Below, one piece after another: positions 37,253 through 45,837 of a stretch of 64,000 nucleotides of DNA. The notes beneath the pieces were generated by a model. It was not told where the DNA came from. It worked only from the letters and a program-made list of their open reading frames with translations, and did not search any database. Origin of the DNA: Pedobacter sp. PACM 27299 (lineage in GTDB: Bacteria; Bacteroidota; Bacteroidia; Sphingobacteriales; Sphingobacteriaceae); NCBI RefSeq assembly GCF_001412655.1, contig NZ_CP012996.1:3782001-3846000 (forward strand), in the 5' to 3' direction. Position 1 is the first letter of the stretch, and each line of letters opens with the position of its first letter. The translations under genes were made by a program, and so were the position numbers.

Positions 37253-38473
37253 TTATCTTAAATTGTACTTTTTTAATAGGTGAAGGTCTCCGGCTCCAGA
37301 GAATTTAGTCGCCATAGCAGATTGCTGCTGACAAAGGCCCATAGGCTCAGACACACAGTTGACCACTTTGATAAAATCTACACCCGGAAGATTTGCCTTG
37401 TTTCCGTTTTTATCCACTGCCCAGTCGATGTCAATATCAGGATCTACCGAATTCACATAGCCCCATTGCGGTGCTGTAAAATTCCAAAGGGTAGTCTGTC
37501 CTGCACGTGCAGGCCCAAAACTCACATTTAACTTCATACCTTCAAAAACAGCGGTATTCTGAGTAGCCCAAAGTGGAAAATAGTCTTTTCTGGTCTTAGC
37601 TCTTGACAGATAGTAAGTTTCCGCTTGATTGTTTTCGCAGAAGATGTGCTCACGATCGGTAAAAGGATCGTTAGGACCAGCCACCACTACCGGTAATCCT
37701 GCTGCTTTTTTATGATAAGTAACCTTAAAATTCTTAATGGTATTTTCTTTTACATGCTGACTTCCGATAATTTCATACCATTCATCTTCATCAGGCTGAC
37801 CGTTTTTATTTTTATCATAAGCCACATAGATCAATCCAGGTGCTGGCGGATCCAATCTATCGCTTAAATCACCTCCATAAACCCTGAAATCTTTTTGTCC
37901 AGCAACATTCACCACCGTATGGTCAAATCCGATGACAATCGAACCTCCAAATCCACCTAAATCCAAGGCATAACCCACACTGGTTTCATTTATCCTGCCC
38001 AATGCTCTGCGCACTACATCTGCCTTTACATTGCCTGCCACATACAAATCATTGGCAAACATTCCCGGTGCAGGGTTGAAGTCAAAAATACTGGTCACAT
38101 AAGGATTGTAGTTTTTGGCCTCATTGATCACGTTAATGGTTGTTTTCTTCAGGCCTTTTTTACCGCCAGAAACCACATTTAAACTCAATTCATAGGTACC
38201 AGGATATACCGCGATAAATCGTAGGTCTTTGGTTTTTCCAACGATAGAATCTGTAACCTGGTTCACTGGATTTTTTGTCATCACCCACTCGTAAGCTGGG
38301 TTGGCAGTATTGGCATCAGCGGAAATGTTCAATACCGTAAATGTATTTACCTCATATTTTTCCTGAAGCGTAATGTCTTTTGGATTTAAAACCTCCTCCG
38401 GTTTCACATCATTTTTACTGCATCCCGCAAATACGCATGCGAGTAACAACAAATGAGTAAAGTTATTCTTCAT
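37253..38473 (-). CDS. B12-locus surface lipoprotein, paralogue 2
   Basis: A 406-residue lipoprotein (lipobox VFAGCSKN, Cys at about 18), homologous to both flanking genes. The N-terminal PKD-like half ends near residue 130. The shared domain then shows IFDFNPAPGMFANDL, GGFGGSIVIGFDHTV, DFRVYGGDL, YVAYDKNKNGQPDEDEWYEI and DIDWAVDKNGNKANLPGVDFIKVV. It has two cysteines absent from the other paralogues (HIFCENN and VNCVSE). It lies 29 bases after paralogue 1 and 9 bases before paralogue 3. Surface exposure is inferred from the lipoprotein signal and from the operon with a TonB receptor. Confidence 0.86.
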   Translation of the reverse strand: MKNNFTHLLLLACVFAGCSKNDVKPEEVLNPKDITLQEKYEVNTFTVLNISADANTANPAYEWVMTKNPVNQVTDSIVGKTKDLRFIAVYPGTYELSLNVVSGGKKGLKKTTINVINEAKNYNPYVTSIFDFNPAPGMFANDLYVAGNVKADVVRRALGRINETSVGYALDLGGFGGSIVIGFDHTVVNVAGQKDFRVYGGDLSDRLDPPAPGLIYVAYDKNKNGQPDEDEWYEIIGSQHVKENTIKNFKVTYHKKAAGLPVVVAGPNDPFTDREHIFCENNQAETYYLSRAKTRKDYFPLWATQNTAVFEGMKLNVSFGPARAGQTTLWNFTAPQWGYVNSVDPDIDIDWAVDKNGNKANLPGVDFIKVVNCVSEPMGLCQQQSAMATKFSGAGDLHLLKKYNLR

Positions 38474-38502
38474 AATTTATTTTAACATTTTAGTTTAGTT
38501 CA

Positions 38503-39807
38503 CTATTTGGTTTCTTTCCTGGTCAGGATATTCTCCCCTAAAAGGTGTAAATCTGTGGCACCCATCACTTCTGTAGAAGTTTCGCCCAGCCATCCTGCCT
38601 GTTGGTTCAGACCGTTATAAATCTTCACAAAGTTGATTCCTGGAAGCTTTACTTTGTTTCCGTTTTTATCGATTGCCCAATCAATATCTATCGCAGAATC
38701 ATCGTCGTTGTTAGGTGCATTATCCGCATAGCCATACAGAAAGGCATACTGCACGAAATAACTGCCGGTACCACTTTCATCAACCGCATTATCAGGCAAT
38801 CTGGTCCCTTTAAAAGTGATCTTAGCCTGATCTTTCAGCCATTTTGGCCAGTAGTCTAAAGAATGGTTGAAGGCATTATTCTGTACCAGATAACCGTCCT
38901 TACCCTGGTTGTCTTTCCAGTATATATATTCCATATCTGTAAAGAGAACACTTCCTGTACCGCCACCTGGAACCGGCTTTTTATTTGGATCTGGCCTGTG
39001 ATAGGTAATTTCATAGTTGCGGATGGTTTTTTCCATCTTATGGCCCGCTCCTTCTATTTCATACCATTCATCATCAGGCAATCCGTTTTTATTGGCATCA
39101 TAAGAAACCATGATCACGCCTGCTTCACTGCTGCCACCACGCATGGTCACATCTGGATTAGGATTTGCTTCTGCCCAGAAAGCATTGCCCAATACCCTGA
39201 AATCACGTTTCCCTTTTACATTTAAAATGGTGTGGTCGAATCCGAAAACAATGTATCCGCCGAATGCGCCAAGCGAGATCAGGTCGCCGTTTTTCTTGGT
39301 CAGGTAAGAATTGGCCCTGCTTAAAATCCGGTCCGTGGTTTCTCCATCATTAGCGGCCGGCAAGTCATTGATAAACTGTCCGGGAGCAGGTTTAAATTCA
39401 AATACTTTATCGATAAAAGTTTTGTATTCCTTCGCTTCTTTAGTGACATATACTTTCACCTTTTGTGTGTGCACATTGCCCTTGTCATTGATCAATACGG
39501 CGAGTTCATAGGTGCCAACTTCTGCAGCGGCAAATAAGGCGTCTTTTGCTTCGGTATTGGACAAAGAATAATTGTCTGATGGCGCAGTGCTGACTGTCCA
39601 GCTATAAGTTGAACCTGCAGCACCCCCTACATAAGGAGCGATCGAAACAATTGTCGACCTGCTGACGCTGTATTCATTATTTTCAATCCTCCCTCCCTCA
39701 GGTTCAGTATTGTTTTTCTTGGAACAATGCAGCAATAAAACCGCCGAGAGCAGTAGCAATATGGAGCGGAAATACGTTAAAGATTTGTCATACATATTTT
39801 TAATCAT
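38503..39807 (-). CDS. B12-locus surface lipoprotein, paralogue 1
   Basis: The longest of the three tandem paralogues, 434 residues. The signal peptide ends LLLHCSKKN with the lipidated Cys near 29. The PKD-like half (YSWTVSTAPSDNYSLSN) is followed by the shared domain: VFEFKPAPGQFINDLP, LGAFGGYIVFGFDHTIL, RDFRVLGNAF, MVSYDANKNGLPDDEWYEI and DIDWAIDKNGNKVKLPGINFVKIY. It directly follows the BtuG-like gene (stop at 39808). Similar PKD-plus-domain cell-surface proteins occur at Bacteroides B12 loci as far as I recall, but I cannot name a characterised homologue with certainty. Confidence 0.86.
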   Translation of the reverse strand: MIKNMYDKSLTYFRSILLLLSAVLLLHCSKKNNTEPEGGRIENNEYSVSRSTIVSIAPYVGGAAGSTYSWTVSTAPSDNYSLSNTEAKDALFAAAEVGTYELAVLINDKGNVHTQKVKVYVTKEAKEYKTFIDKVFEFKPAPGQFINDLPAANDGETTDRILSRANSYLTKKNGDLISLGAFGGYIVFGFDHTILNVKGKRDFRVLGNAFWAEANPNPDVTMRGGSSEAGVIMVSYDANKNGLPDDEWYEIEGAGHKMEKTIRNYEITYHRPDPNKKPVPGGGTGSVLFTDMEYIYWKDNQGKDGYLVQNNAFNHSLDYWPKWLKDQAKITFKGTRLPDNAVDESGTGSYFVQYAFLYGYADNAPNNDDDSAIDIDWAIDKNGNKVKLPGINFVKIYNGLNQQAGWLGETSTEVMGATDLHLLGENILTRKETK

Positions 39808-40953
39808 TTAATTTTTATAGATAAAGGCAAAATGCGCAGGTATATTCCCCGCAGTGGTTTTCCATTTTAATTTGCCATCAGGCGTAAAGCAATAGATATA
39901 GCCAGTAACGACATAATTCTGTGCATCAGTGATATAGATCTCTTTTGTCTCCAGGTTTACCTGAAGCCCATAAGGAATCATGATTTTTTTATCGGTGCCA
40001 TCGGTAATGATTTGATCACTGATGATTTTTTTAGTCCTGGTATCCAGTATGCCATAAGTGATTTTATTGCTATTGGTCAGGTAACTCCAGGCAACACTAT
40101 AGAAATAAAGGGCATCATCCACCAGGCACATTCCTAAAACCGGAATGTCCAACTGCATTTTTTTCTCATCTGTATTGGTGTCAATCACGAAAAGGTTGGA
40201 TGGAGTGCTGTAATAATCGCCTCTTGAGCTGACATAAATATCTCCCCTGCTGTCGACCTGCATACTGTAGAGGTTGATGCCTACATCTATCTTTTTTATT
40301 TCCCGAAAGGTTTCCAGGTCTATTACAGATACGGTTCTGTCGTAATTTGGCACTCTATACCCCCCGGAATTTGCCACATAAAGTTTCCCATTGCTAACCA
40401 CCATCTGCTCCGGCTGATACCCCACAGTTACCTTTCTTTTGATTTCCAAAGTGGCCGTATCAATCTCTGCAACAAAGCCCAGCTCAGCATTAGGATCAAT
40501 CGCTACCGGCCCTGAATAAGAGCTCACATAAGCCTTTCCCTTGTAAAAGGTAACATACCTGCAATTTGGAATGTCTATTTTCTTGATGCGTTTGGCAGTC
40601 CATTTGTCGATGACTTCCACCTTGTTAGAGCAGTTGATTACCGCATAAACTTTGTTGCCATAGATCTTGATGTCGTTGCCCACATCTCCCAGCTCTTTGA
40701 CCACAGTAGGATTACGTTCTGAATAAATATCAGTAGTATAATTTCCTGTTCGATAATTGAACAGATCTATACTTGCCCTGTTCATCCCCATATTCCCCTC
40801 ATTCAGCAGATAAAAACCTTCTATATTACCTTCAACCCTTGGCTGAGCCACGTTTTTAATCGATGATAGGAATATCGTCTCCTCCTTCCGGCAGGAAAGA
40901 AAAGTCAGGACTATAAATAAACTCCATACTAATTTTGCAGTTCCTTTTTTCAT
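39808..40953 (-). CDS. BtuG-like surface beta-propeller lipoprotein
   Basis: A 381-residue lipoprotein (FLSCRKE, Cys at about 21) with a YncE/DUF5074-like seven-bladed propeller. FYLLNEGNMGMNRASIDLFNY opens the fold, and blade repeats follow (DIKIYGNKVYAVINCSNKVEVID; PEQMVVSNGKLYVANSGG; YSMQVDSRGDIYVSSRGD). In Bacteroides, BtuG is a surface propeller that binds vitamin B12 extremely tightly and passes it to BtuB. Here the gene overlaps the stop of the BtuB-like receptor by four bases and lies under a cobalamin riboswitch. That supports the same role strongly, although the binding residues are not checkable here. Confidence 0.88.
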   Translation of the reverse strand: MKKGTAKLVWSLFIVLTFLSCRKEETIFLSSIKNVAQPRVEGNIEGFYLLNEGNMGMNRASIDLFNYRTGNYTTDIYSERNPTVVKELGDVGNDIKIYGNKVYAVINCSNKVEVIDKWTAKRIKKIDIPNCRYVTFYKGKAYVSSYSGPVAIDPNAELGFVAEIDTATLEIKRKVTVGYQPEQMVVSNGKLYVANSGGYRVPNYDRTVSVIDLETFREIKKIDVGINLYSMQVDSRGDIYVSSRGDYYSTPSNLFVIDTNTDEKKMQLDIPVLGMCLVDDALYFYSVAWSYLTNSNKITYGILDTRTKKIISDQIITDGTDKKIMIPYGLQVNLETKEIYITDAQNYVVTGYIYCFTPDGKLKWKTTAGNIPAHFAFIYKN

Positions 40954-43013
40954 AGCTCCATACTGATTATAAATTTTAACGTCCGCCCCGGCATAGGATA
41001 ATTGTAGACCACCTCGTACTGCTGATTGAGCACATTATTCAGTTCTACTGTTCCCTTTATTTTATAATGATTAACTGTAAAGCCTTTTTGAACAGATAAA
41101 TCATGGGTATACCAGGGCTGTACTTCATTCACCTTAATGTTGTTCACATTCCCATTGTATCGCTTGCCTACATAGACAAAACTGTAGTTGAAATTCCAGG
41201 ATTCATAACCGGCGTTTAGAATAGCGGATCCACTATGCCAAGGTGTATAAGGGATCTGATCGCCATAAGAAGACAATTCCAGACCTGCAAATTTCGTGTA
41301 ATCCCTGCTTTCAGCATAAGTATAAGCCAGGTTTGCCGACAGGTTTAATTGGTTCAGATGTCCGGCTATATTGACCACAGACGCAATTCCTTTTCCCCGC
41401 ACCTGACCCATATTCGTCATCATCCAACGGAATAAATTCCCTGTAGGTGCCGCCAGGATTTTGTCTTTTGTATGGGTATAATAAGCATCCGCCTGAAGTG
41501 AAAACTTGTCTAAAAACCCTTTTCCTACCGGCAGATTATAGGTAAAACCGACATCATACTGATTCATATATTCAGGCTTCAAAGTACTGGAACCCACCAT
41601 CGTATAATACAAATCATTAAAAGTCGGCATCCTGAAGATGCGCTTGGCAAATGCCCTTAAATTGAAATCATAGGCTTTAAATGGTTTATACCCTAAAAAT
41701 AATGCAGGTGTAAATTCTGTTTTATCAGGTGCCTTTGCATTGTAACGCACTTCTTCTTTCACATGCGTGCCCAATACATTGCCCATCACTTTAAATTCTC
41801 CAACTTTGAATGAACTGGCCAGGGAAACCAATGCTGTATAGCGCTGAGGATAGGAAAATTGTGTCTGGATTCCTTTTCTGATGGCGTCCAGCCTGTTGTA
41901 CTGTAAATCTGTAGCCAGCGAGATATCCCAGTCAGGTAATATACTGTACATGTTTACTGCCGAAAAGTACAGCTCCTGCTGGTGGTAACTATCGTCTGAT
42001 TGTGCCCCCTCAGTTACGGTTTCCCCCAATAGGCTGGTCGTATCTCTGGCCAGATAATGCGTACGATCGTCGGCATACTTTACCCTGACCTGGAATTTAT
42101 ATTTTGAACTCAGCTGTTTTACAAGAAAAGCCTGAGCGAAAAAATTCTTATCATTTTGTCGGAATCCATCTGCGAACTTGTTTTCTACAATAGCTCCCGG
42201 TGCGCCCCTTCTGGAATCATAATAATAAACTTTGGCATCCCAGGAACCATTATTCAGTTTTCCATAAAGTCCGGTCTCAATTCTTAAGGCCTGAATGTCA
42301 CTGTTCCTGCGGATCGCTGTAGTATCGTAAGCCAGCGTTCCATCCTGGTTATTTCTTTTATAACGGAATTGATATTGACCGTTGGATTTGATGTACTCAG
42401 AGCTGAGGCTCATGCTCACCTTATCTGTTAACCGCTGTTCCCACCTAAAAGAAGGATCATGATAATTGATCGACATGGTTTTATAGCGCAGCAATAGATT
42501 TGAGCTTCTATTCTTCTCAAAAACCGGTCGTTTTGTTCTCATGTAAATGGCAGAAGCAGCAGCGAAATCCCTGGCCGACTGGAAGATCTCACTCTTTTGT
42601 CCATTGTACAAGGTTAAAGCTTCCATATCGTCCAGGGAATACTTCCCTAAATCCGTCACGCCATTCTGCGCATTACCCAGCTGGATGCCATCATAAAAAA
42701 CACCCACATGGTGCGTCCCCATATTGCGAACATCCACCGTTTTTAAACCGCCAAGTCCACCATAATCTTTAATTTGAACTCCGGCAAAATACCGAAGCGC
42801 ATCAGCAACCGTATGACTGGACAAGTTTTCTAATTGTTTTCCGGAAAGGCTTTGGACTGGGATGACTTCCTGGAAAGGCTTCGCTTTTATCGTGACACCC
42901 TTGAGTACTTTTGCAGTATCAGCTGCTGCAGTATCAATAACTGTCTGGGCGGAAAGCCAAAATGGGACAACGATCAGGAAGAGGAGGAAAAGCGTTTTTT
43001 TCTTATTATACAT
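40950..43013 (-). CDS. btuB: BtuB-like TonB-dependent vitamin B12 receptor
   Basis: Outer-membrane receptor of 687 residues. I start at the ATG at 43011-43013 (MYNKKKTLFLLFLI), which gives a proper signal peptide ending LSAQ; 20 extra codons upstream look spurious. A TonB-box-like region and plug cover about 40-150 (KGVTIKAKPFQEVIPVQSLSG, LRYFAGVQIKDYGG, VDVRNMGTHHVGVFYDG). The barrel extends to the C-terminal TLKFIISMEL. The gene is preceded by a cobalamin riboswitch and followed, with overlap, by a BtuG-like gene, which identifies corrinoids as the substrate. There is no STN domain, in keeping with riboswitch rather than sigma/anti-sigma control. Confidence 0.92.
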   Translation of the reverse strand: MYNKKKTLFLLFLIVVPFWLSAQTVIDTAAADTAKVLKGVTIKAKPFQEVIPVQSLSGKQLENLSSHTVADALRYFAGVQIKDYGGLGGLKTVDVRNMGTHHVGVFYDGIQLGNAQNGVTDLGKYSLDDMEALTLYNGQKSEIFQSARDFAAASAIYMRTKRPVFEKNRSSNLLLRYKTMSINYHDPSFRWEQRLTDKVSMSLSSEYIKSNGQYQFRYKRNNQDGTLAYDTTAIRRNSDIQALRIETGLYGKLNNGSWDAKVYYYDSRRGAPGAIVENKFADGFRQNDKNFFAQAFLVKQLSSKYKFQVRVKYADDRTHYLARDTTSLLGETVTEGAQSDDSYHQQELYFSAVNMYSILPDWDISLATDLQYNRLDAIRKGIQTQFSYPQRYTALVSLASSFKVGEFKVMGNVLGTHVKEEVRYNAKAPDKTEFTPALFLGYKPFKAYDFNLRAFAKRIFRMPTFNDLYYTMVGSSTLKPEYMNQYDVGFTYNLPVGKGFLDKFSLQADAYYTHTKDKILAAPTGNLFRWMMTNMGQVRGKGIASVVNIAGHLNQLNLSANLAYTYAESRDYTKFAGLELSSYGDQIPYTPWHSGSAILNAGYESWNFNYSFVYVGKRYNGNVNNIKVNEVQPWYTHDLSVQKGFTVNHYKIKGTVELNNVLNQQYEVVYNYPMPGRTLKFIISMEL

Positions 43014-43143
43014 CACAAAATTAATTGTAAAAACTCCCTGAGGTGTAATAATAAAAAACGCGAAGAACCCCAATTATAAAATAACCGGGCAATTTTCTTG
43101 TTGTTCAACTTTATTCCTCGAAAGTCTTTAACTAATTAATCTT

Positions 43144-43300
43144 GGCAGGTATCCTGACTCGTTCCATCTTTAAACAACCTTCCCATTTCTTATCGAAACA
43201 GTGGTAAAATACCGTCTAAAGACTCAATAGAACTTACAGTAGCGGGCCTGTTCAGGATTTACACCTGATTCCCTTTTAACTATTTTCCTTTAAAATTAGA
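43144..43300 (-). promoter_or_regulatory. Cobalamin riboswitch upstream of the btuB-like operon
   Basis: Read leftward the conserved blocks appear in order: AAAGGGAAT, GGTGTAAATCC, GCCCGCTACTGTAA, ACCACTG, GGGAAGG and the B12 box GAGTCAGGATACCTGCC at 43144-43160. The aptamer ends about 130 bases before the btuB ATG. It should repress uptake when B12 is plentiful. Sequence differs from the metE riboswitch outside the conserved core, so it is not a recent duplicate. Confidence 0.96.
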
Positions 43301-43456
43301 AAAACAGACCAAAATTTTTCCTAAATATAGGATCTATTTTCATAAAAAAAACAAATGTTATTGGAAAGGGAGTTAAACACGGCTCTTGAGGTGCTAAGAA
43401 AATGGCCTTTGGAAAATTAAAATCAAGCCGAAGGCACATTTTTAATGCAATTTTAG

Positions 43457-43496
43457 GCCAAGGTAAGGAGATCTCGAATCCCCCCTATACCTTGGC
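43457..43496 (-). terminator. Inverted repeat downstream of the fructokinase gene
   Basis: Arms GCCAAGGTA and TACCTTGGC, separated by 22 bases, lie about 45 bases past the stop of the leftward hexitol operon. Leftward, TAAAATTGC follows, so the U-tract is weak. It may end that operon before the B12 riboswitch. It is far too short to be a tRNA although TCGAATCCCC occurs in the loop. Confidence 0.4.
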
Positions 43497-43539
43497 TACT
43501 GAATTAAATCAAAGTTCAACCTGCTGAAACCACAAGCGA

Positions 43540-44472
43540 TTATAGCGCAGTTGCTGAGTAATTCTTTGTGTCATGACTATCCCTGAACATTAGGAAATCT
43601 TCCAGGGTATATTCAGGACAAGCGCCCTCACGTGCCGTAATAAAAGCGCCTAATGAAACTGCCTGCTGCATGATTTGCTGGGCAGAAGCACCCTTTACAA
43701 ATCTTTTAGACAGGAATCCAGCCAGAAAGGAATCGCCGCTGCCTACGGTATCTTTGACCTCAATCGCTATCGCCGGACATAAATAGAAGTCAGTTCCATT
43801 GGCATAAAGCGCACCTTTACTCCCTTTAGAAATGATGATCTCCCGCAAATCAAAAGTATCTTGCAAATATTGAACAGCATCGCTTTCCGTGCTGTAGCTT
43901 TTGCCTAGAAAATCTAACATCATGCGCAATTCTGCTTTATTGAACTTGGCCAATTGAGTTTTATGCAATAAATCTTTGATCACATTTACATCGTAATGAG
44001 GTGGTCGCAGGTTGATGTCAAATACATTGTAAGCACTGGCCTCCATCAATTCAAATAAGGTATTCCTCGACTTTTCATTTCTAGTCACCAAACTTCCAAA
44101 AACCAGGGCATCTGCACTGCTTAGCATTTGCTGATCTTCCGGGCGGACTTTAATGAAGTCCCAGGCCACGTTTTCTACGATCTCATAATTTGCATCATTA
44201 TTTTCGTCCAAAGAAGCAATCACCGTACTAGTCGGATGCAGGGGATCAACCTGAATCCCCTCCGTTGAAATGTTCCAGTTTTTAATTTTATGCAATAACT
44301 CCTCAGCAAGTGCATCCTGCCCAACACTACTGATCATGTTGACTTCAACGCCCATTTTGAAAAGGTGATACGCCACGTTAAATGGTGCTCCTCCTGCCCT
44401 GCGCTGACCTCCGGGAAAGATATCCCAAAGCACTTCTCCAAAACAAGCTATTTTTATTTTCTTTATTTCCAT
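43540..44472 (-). CDS. PfkB-family fructokinase-like carbohydrate kinase
   Basis: A 310-residue ribokinase-fold sugar kinase. The N-terminal FGEVLWDIFPGGQRRAGGAPFNVAYHL carries the substrate-binding GGAPFN motif seen in fructokinases. The C-terminal DTVGSGDSFLAGFL (about 250) carries the catalytic Asp and anion hole. It probably phosphorylates fructose made from mannitol by the dehydrogenase two genes upstream. It is the last gene of the leftward operon, 11 bases after the permease. The sugar is inferred from the operon. Confidence 0.9.
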   Translation of the reverse strand: MEIKKIKIACFGEVLWDIFPGGQRRAGGAPFNVAYHLFKMGVEVNMISSVGQDALAEELLHKIKNWNISTEGIQVDPLHPTSTVIASLDENNDANYEIVENVAWDFIKVRPEDQQMLSSADALVFGSLVTRNEKSRNTLFELMEASAYNVFDINLRPPHYDVNVIKDLLHKTQLAKFNKAELRMMLDFLGKSYSTESDAVQYLQDTFDLREIIISKGSKGALYANGTDFYLCPAIAIEVKDTVGSGDSFLAGFLSKRFVKGASAQQIMQQAVSLGAFITAREGACPEYTLEDFLMFRDSHDTKNYSATAL

Positions 44473-44483
44473 TTGATGATAGA

Positions 44484-45803
44484 TTAATTGATAAGGTCTT
44501 TAGCTCTGATCCGGGATCCAAATAAAGCATAAGATAGCATTAACAACTCACAAATTACAGTGAGTGTCCAGGTCCACCTCCAGGAGCCAAAAGCATCGGC
44601 CAGGCCTCCTTGAACAAGGGTAAATACAGCACCACCAAACACTGCAGAGATAAATACGCCGGAAGCTTTTGAGGTGTACTTATTGAGTCCTTTTATAGCC
44701 AGTGAAAAAATACAGCTCCACATGGTAGAATGTAACAGCCCGATGGCCACCAGGAACCAGAGATTTTGTGTCATCATGGCTACAATAGCCAATATTGCAG
44801 ATAAAATAGCGGTGGTCGCCAGCTGTGTTTTTGCGGAAATATTGCTGAAGAAACTGGAGATCGCCCGTCCGACAAGAAATCCACCCCAGTATAAAGTAGA
44901 CAGCAAGGCATGGATTCCCAGATCTACCCCGCCAATAATGATGTCTGTTTTACCAAAAAAGGTGATTGGATGGCCAGAATCCATCAGTTCAAAAGCATGG
45001 AGGTTGATGTTGGCGCCAATAGACACTTCAGTGCCTACATAAAAGAAAATCGCCAGTACGCCCAGGGCAAAATGCCTGAAGGACCAGATACTTCTTTCCA
45101 GCTTTTCGCCAGCAGCAGCCCTGGTATTGGCAATATCCGGCAGATGAAGTTTTCTGGTGATCAAGGCCACCAGCACTACACAGCCGATCAAGGCTATCAG
45201 CGGCCACATCAGTTGTTTGATTTCAATGTCGGCGATGGAAATGCCGCTAAACATCACCACCGTAACAAAAAATGGCGCAGAGGTTGTTCCGATAGAATTG
45301 ATCGCCGTAGTGATGTTTAAGCGCTGTACAGGCTGGGTTCCGGGCAATTCATAAGAAGCTACGTAAGGATTAACCACCACTTGGATGACCGCCGCAGCAG
45401 TACCCATTAAATAAGAACCGAGCACAAAAATCACAAAACCATAAGGCAGCACTGCTTTTCCAAAATGCATGGCCAGGTGTGGATATTGATCGCCAAACCA
45501 GGAAGAACATAAATACATCAGCAGCCCGGAAATCATAAACAGCAGACCGCGTATGATCGTGTTTTTATAACCAATCGCATTGACCCATTTACTGGCTAAA
45601 GTGCCATTTAATAAATAGCCAAGGAAGAAAAAGAAAGAAATTAAAGTGGTAAATGTATTCTTAAAACTTCCGGCTTCTGCTAAAAAAACAAACTTTAAAG
45701 GCGCCTGTAATTGTTCATTTATTGTCGTTAAGAAACCTACAATAAAGTAGATAAAAGTAACTATTGCAAATGGCAGAATGCCATTACGAATTTTTGTTTC
45801 CAT
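44484..45803 (-). CDS. FHS-type major facilitator sugar permease
   Basis: Inner-membrane transporter of 439 residues with about 12 hydrophobic segments, of the fucose/glucose-galactose (FHS) branch of the MFS. The VVVNPYVASYELPGTQPVQRLN block after TM4, TAINSIGTTSAPFF and the central GTEVSIGANINLHAFE are family-typical. It should bring a hexitol or hexose across the inner membrane with H+ or Na+. It lies between the polyol dehydrogenase (34 bases upstream) and the fructokinase, so mannitol or fructose is the likely cargo. Confidence 0.9.
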   Translation of the reverse strand: METKIRNGILPFAIVTFIYFIVGFLTTINEQLQAPLKFVFLAEAGSFKNTFTTLISFFFFLGYLLNGTLASKWVNAIGYKNTIIRGLLFMISGLLMYLCSSWFGDQYPHLAMHFGKAVLPYGFVIFVLGSYLMGTAAAVIQVVVNPYVASYELPGTQPVQRLNITTAINSIGTTSAPFFVTVVMFSGISIADIEIKQLMWPLIALIGCVVLVALITRKLHLPDIANTRAAAGEKLERSIWSFRHFALGVLAIFFYVGTEVSIGANINLHAFELMDSGHPITFFGKTDIIIGGVDLGIHALLSTLYWGGFLVGRAISSFFSNISAKTQLATTAILSAILAIVAMMTQNLWFLVAIGLLHSTMWSCIFSLAIKGLNKYTSKASGVFISAVFGGAVFTLVQGGLADAFGSWRWTWTLTVICELLMLSYALFGSRIRAKDLIN

Positions 45804-45837
45804 AGTTTAGAGATGAGGTCAAATGAGCCAGATAGCT

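Noticed and set aside
43457..43496. tRNA-like TCGAATCCCC between complementary arms
   Set aside because: The whole structure is only 40 bases, has no anticodon or D arms and no acceptor stem of tRNA length; reported as an inverted repeat only.
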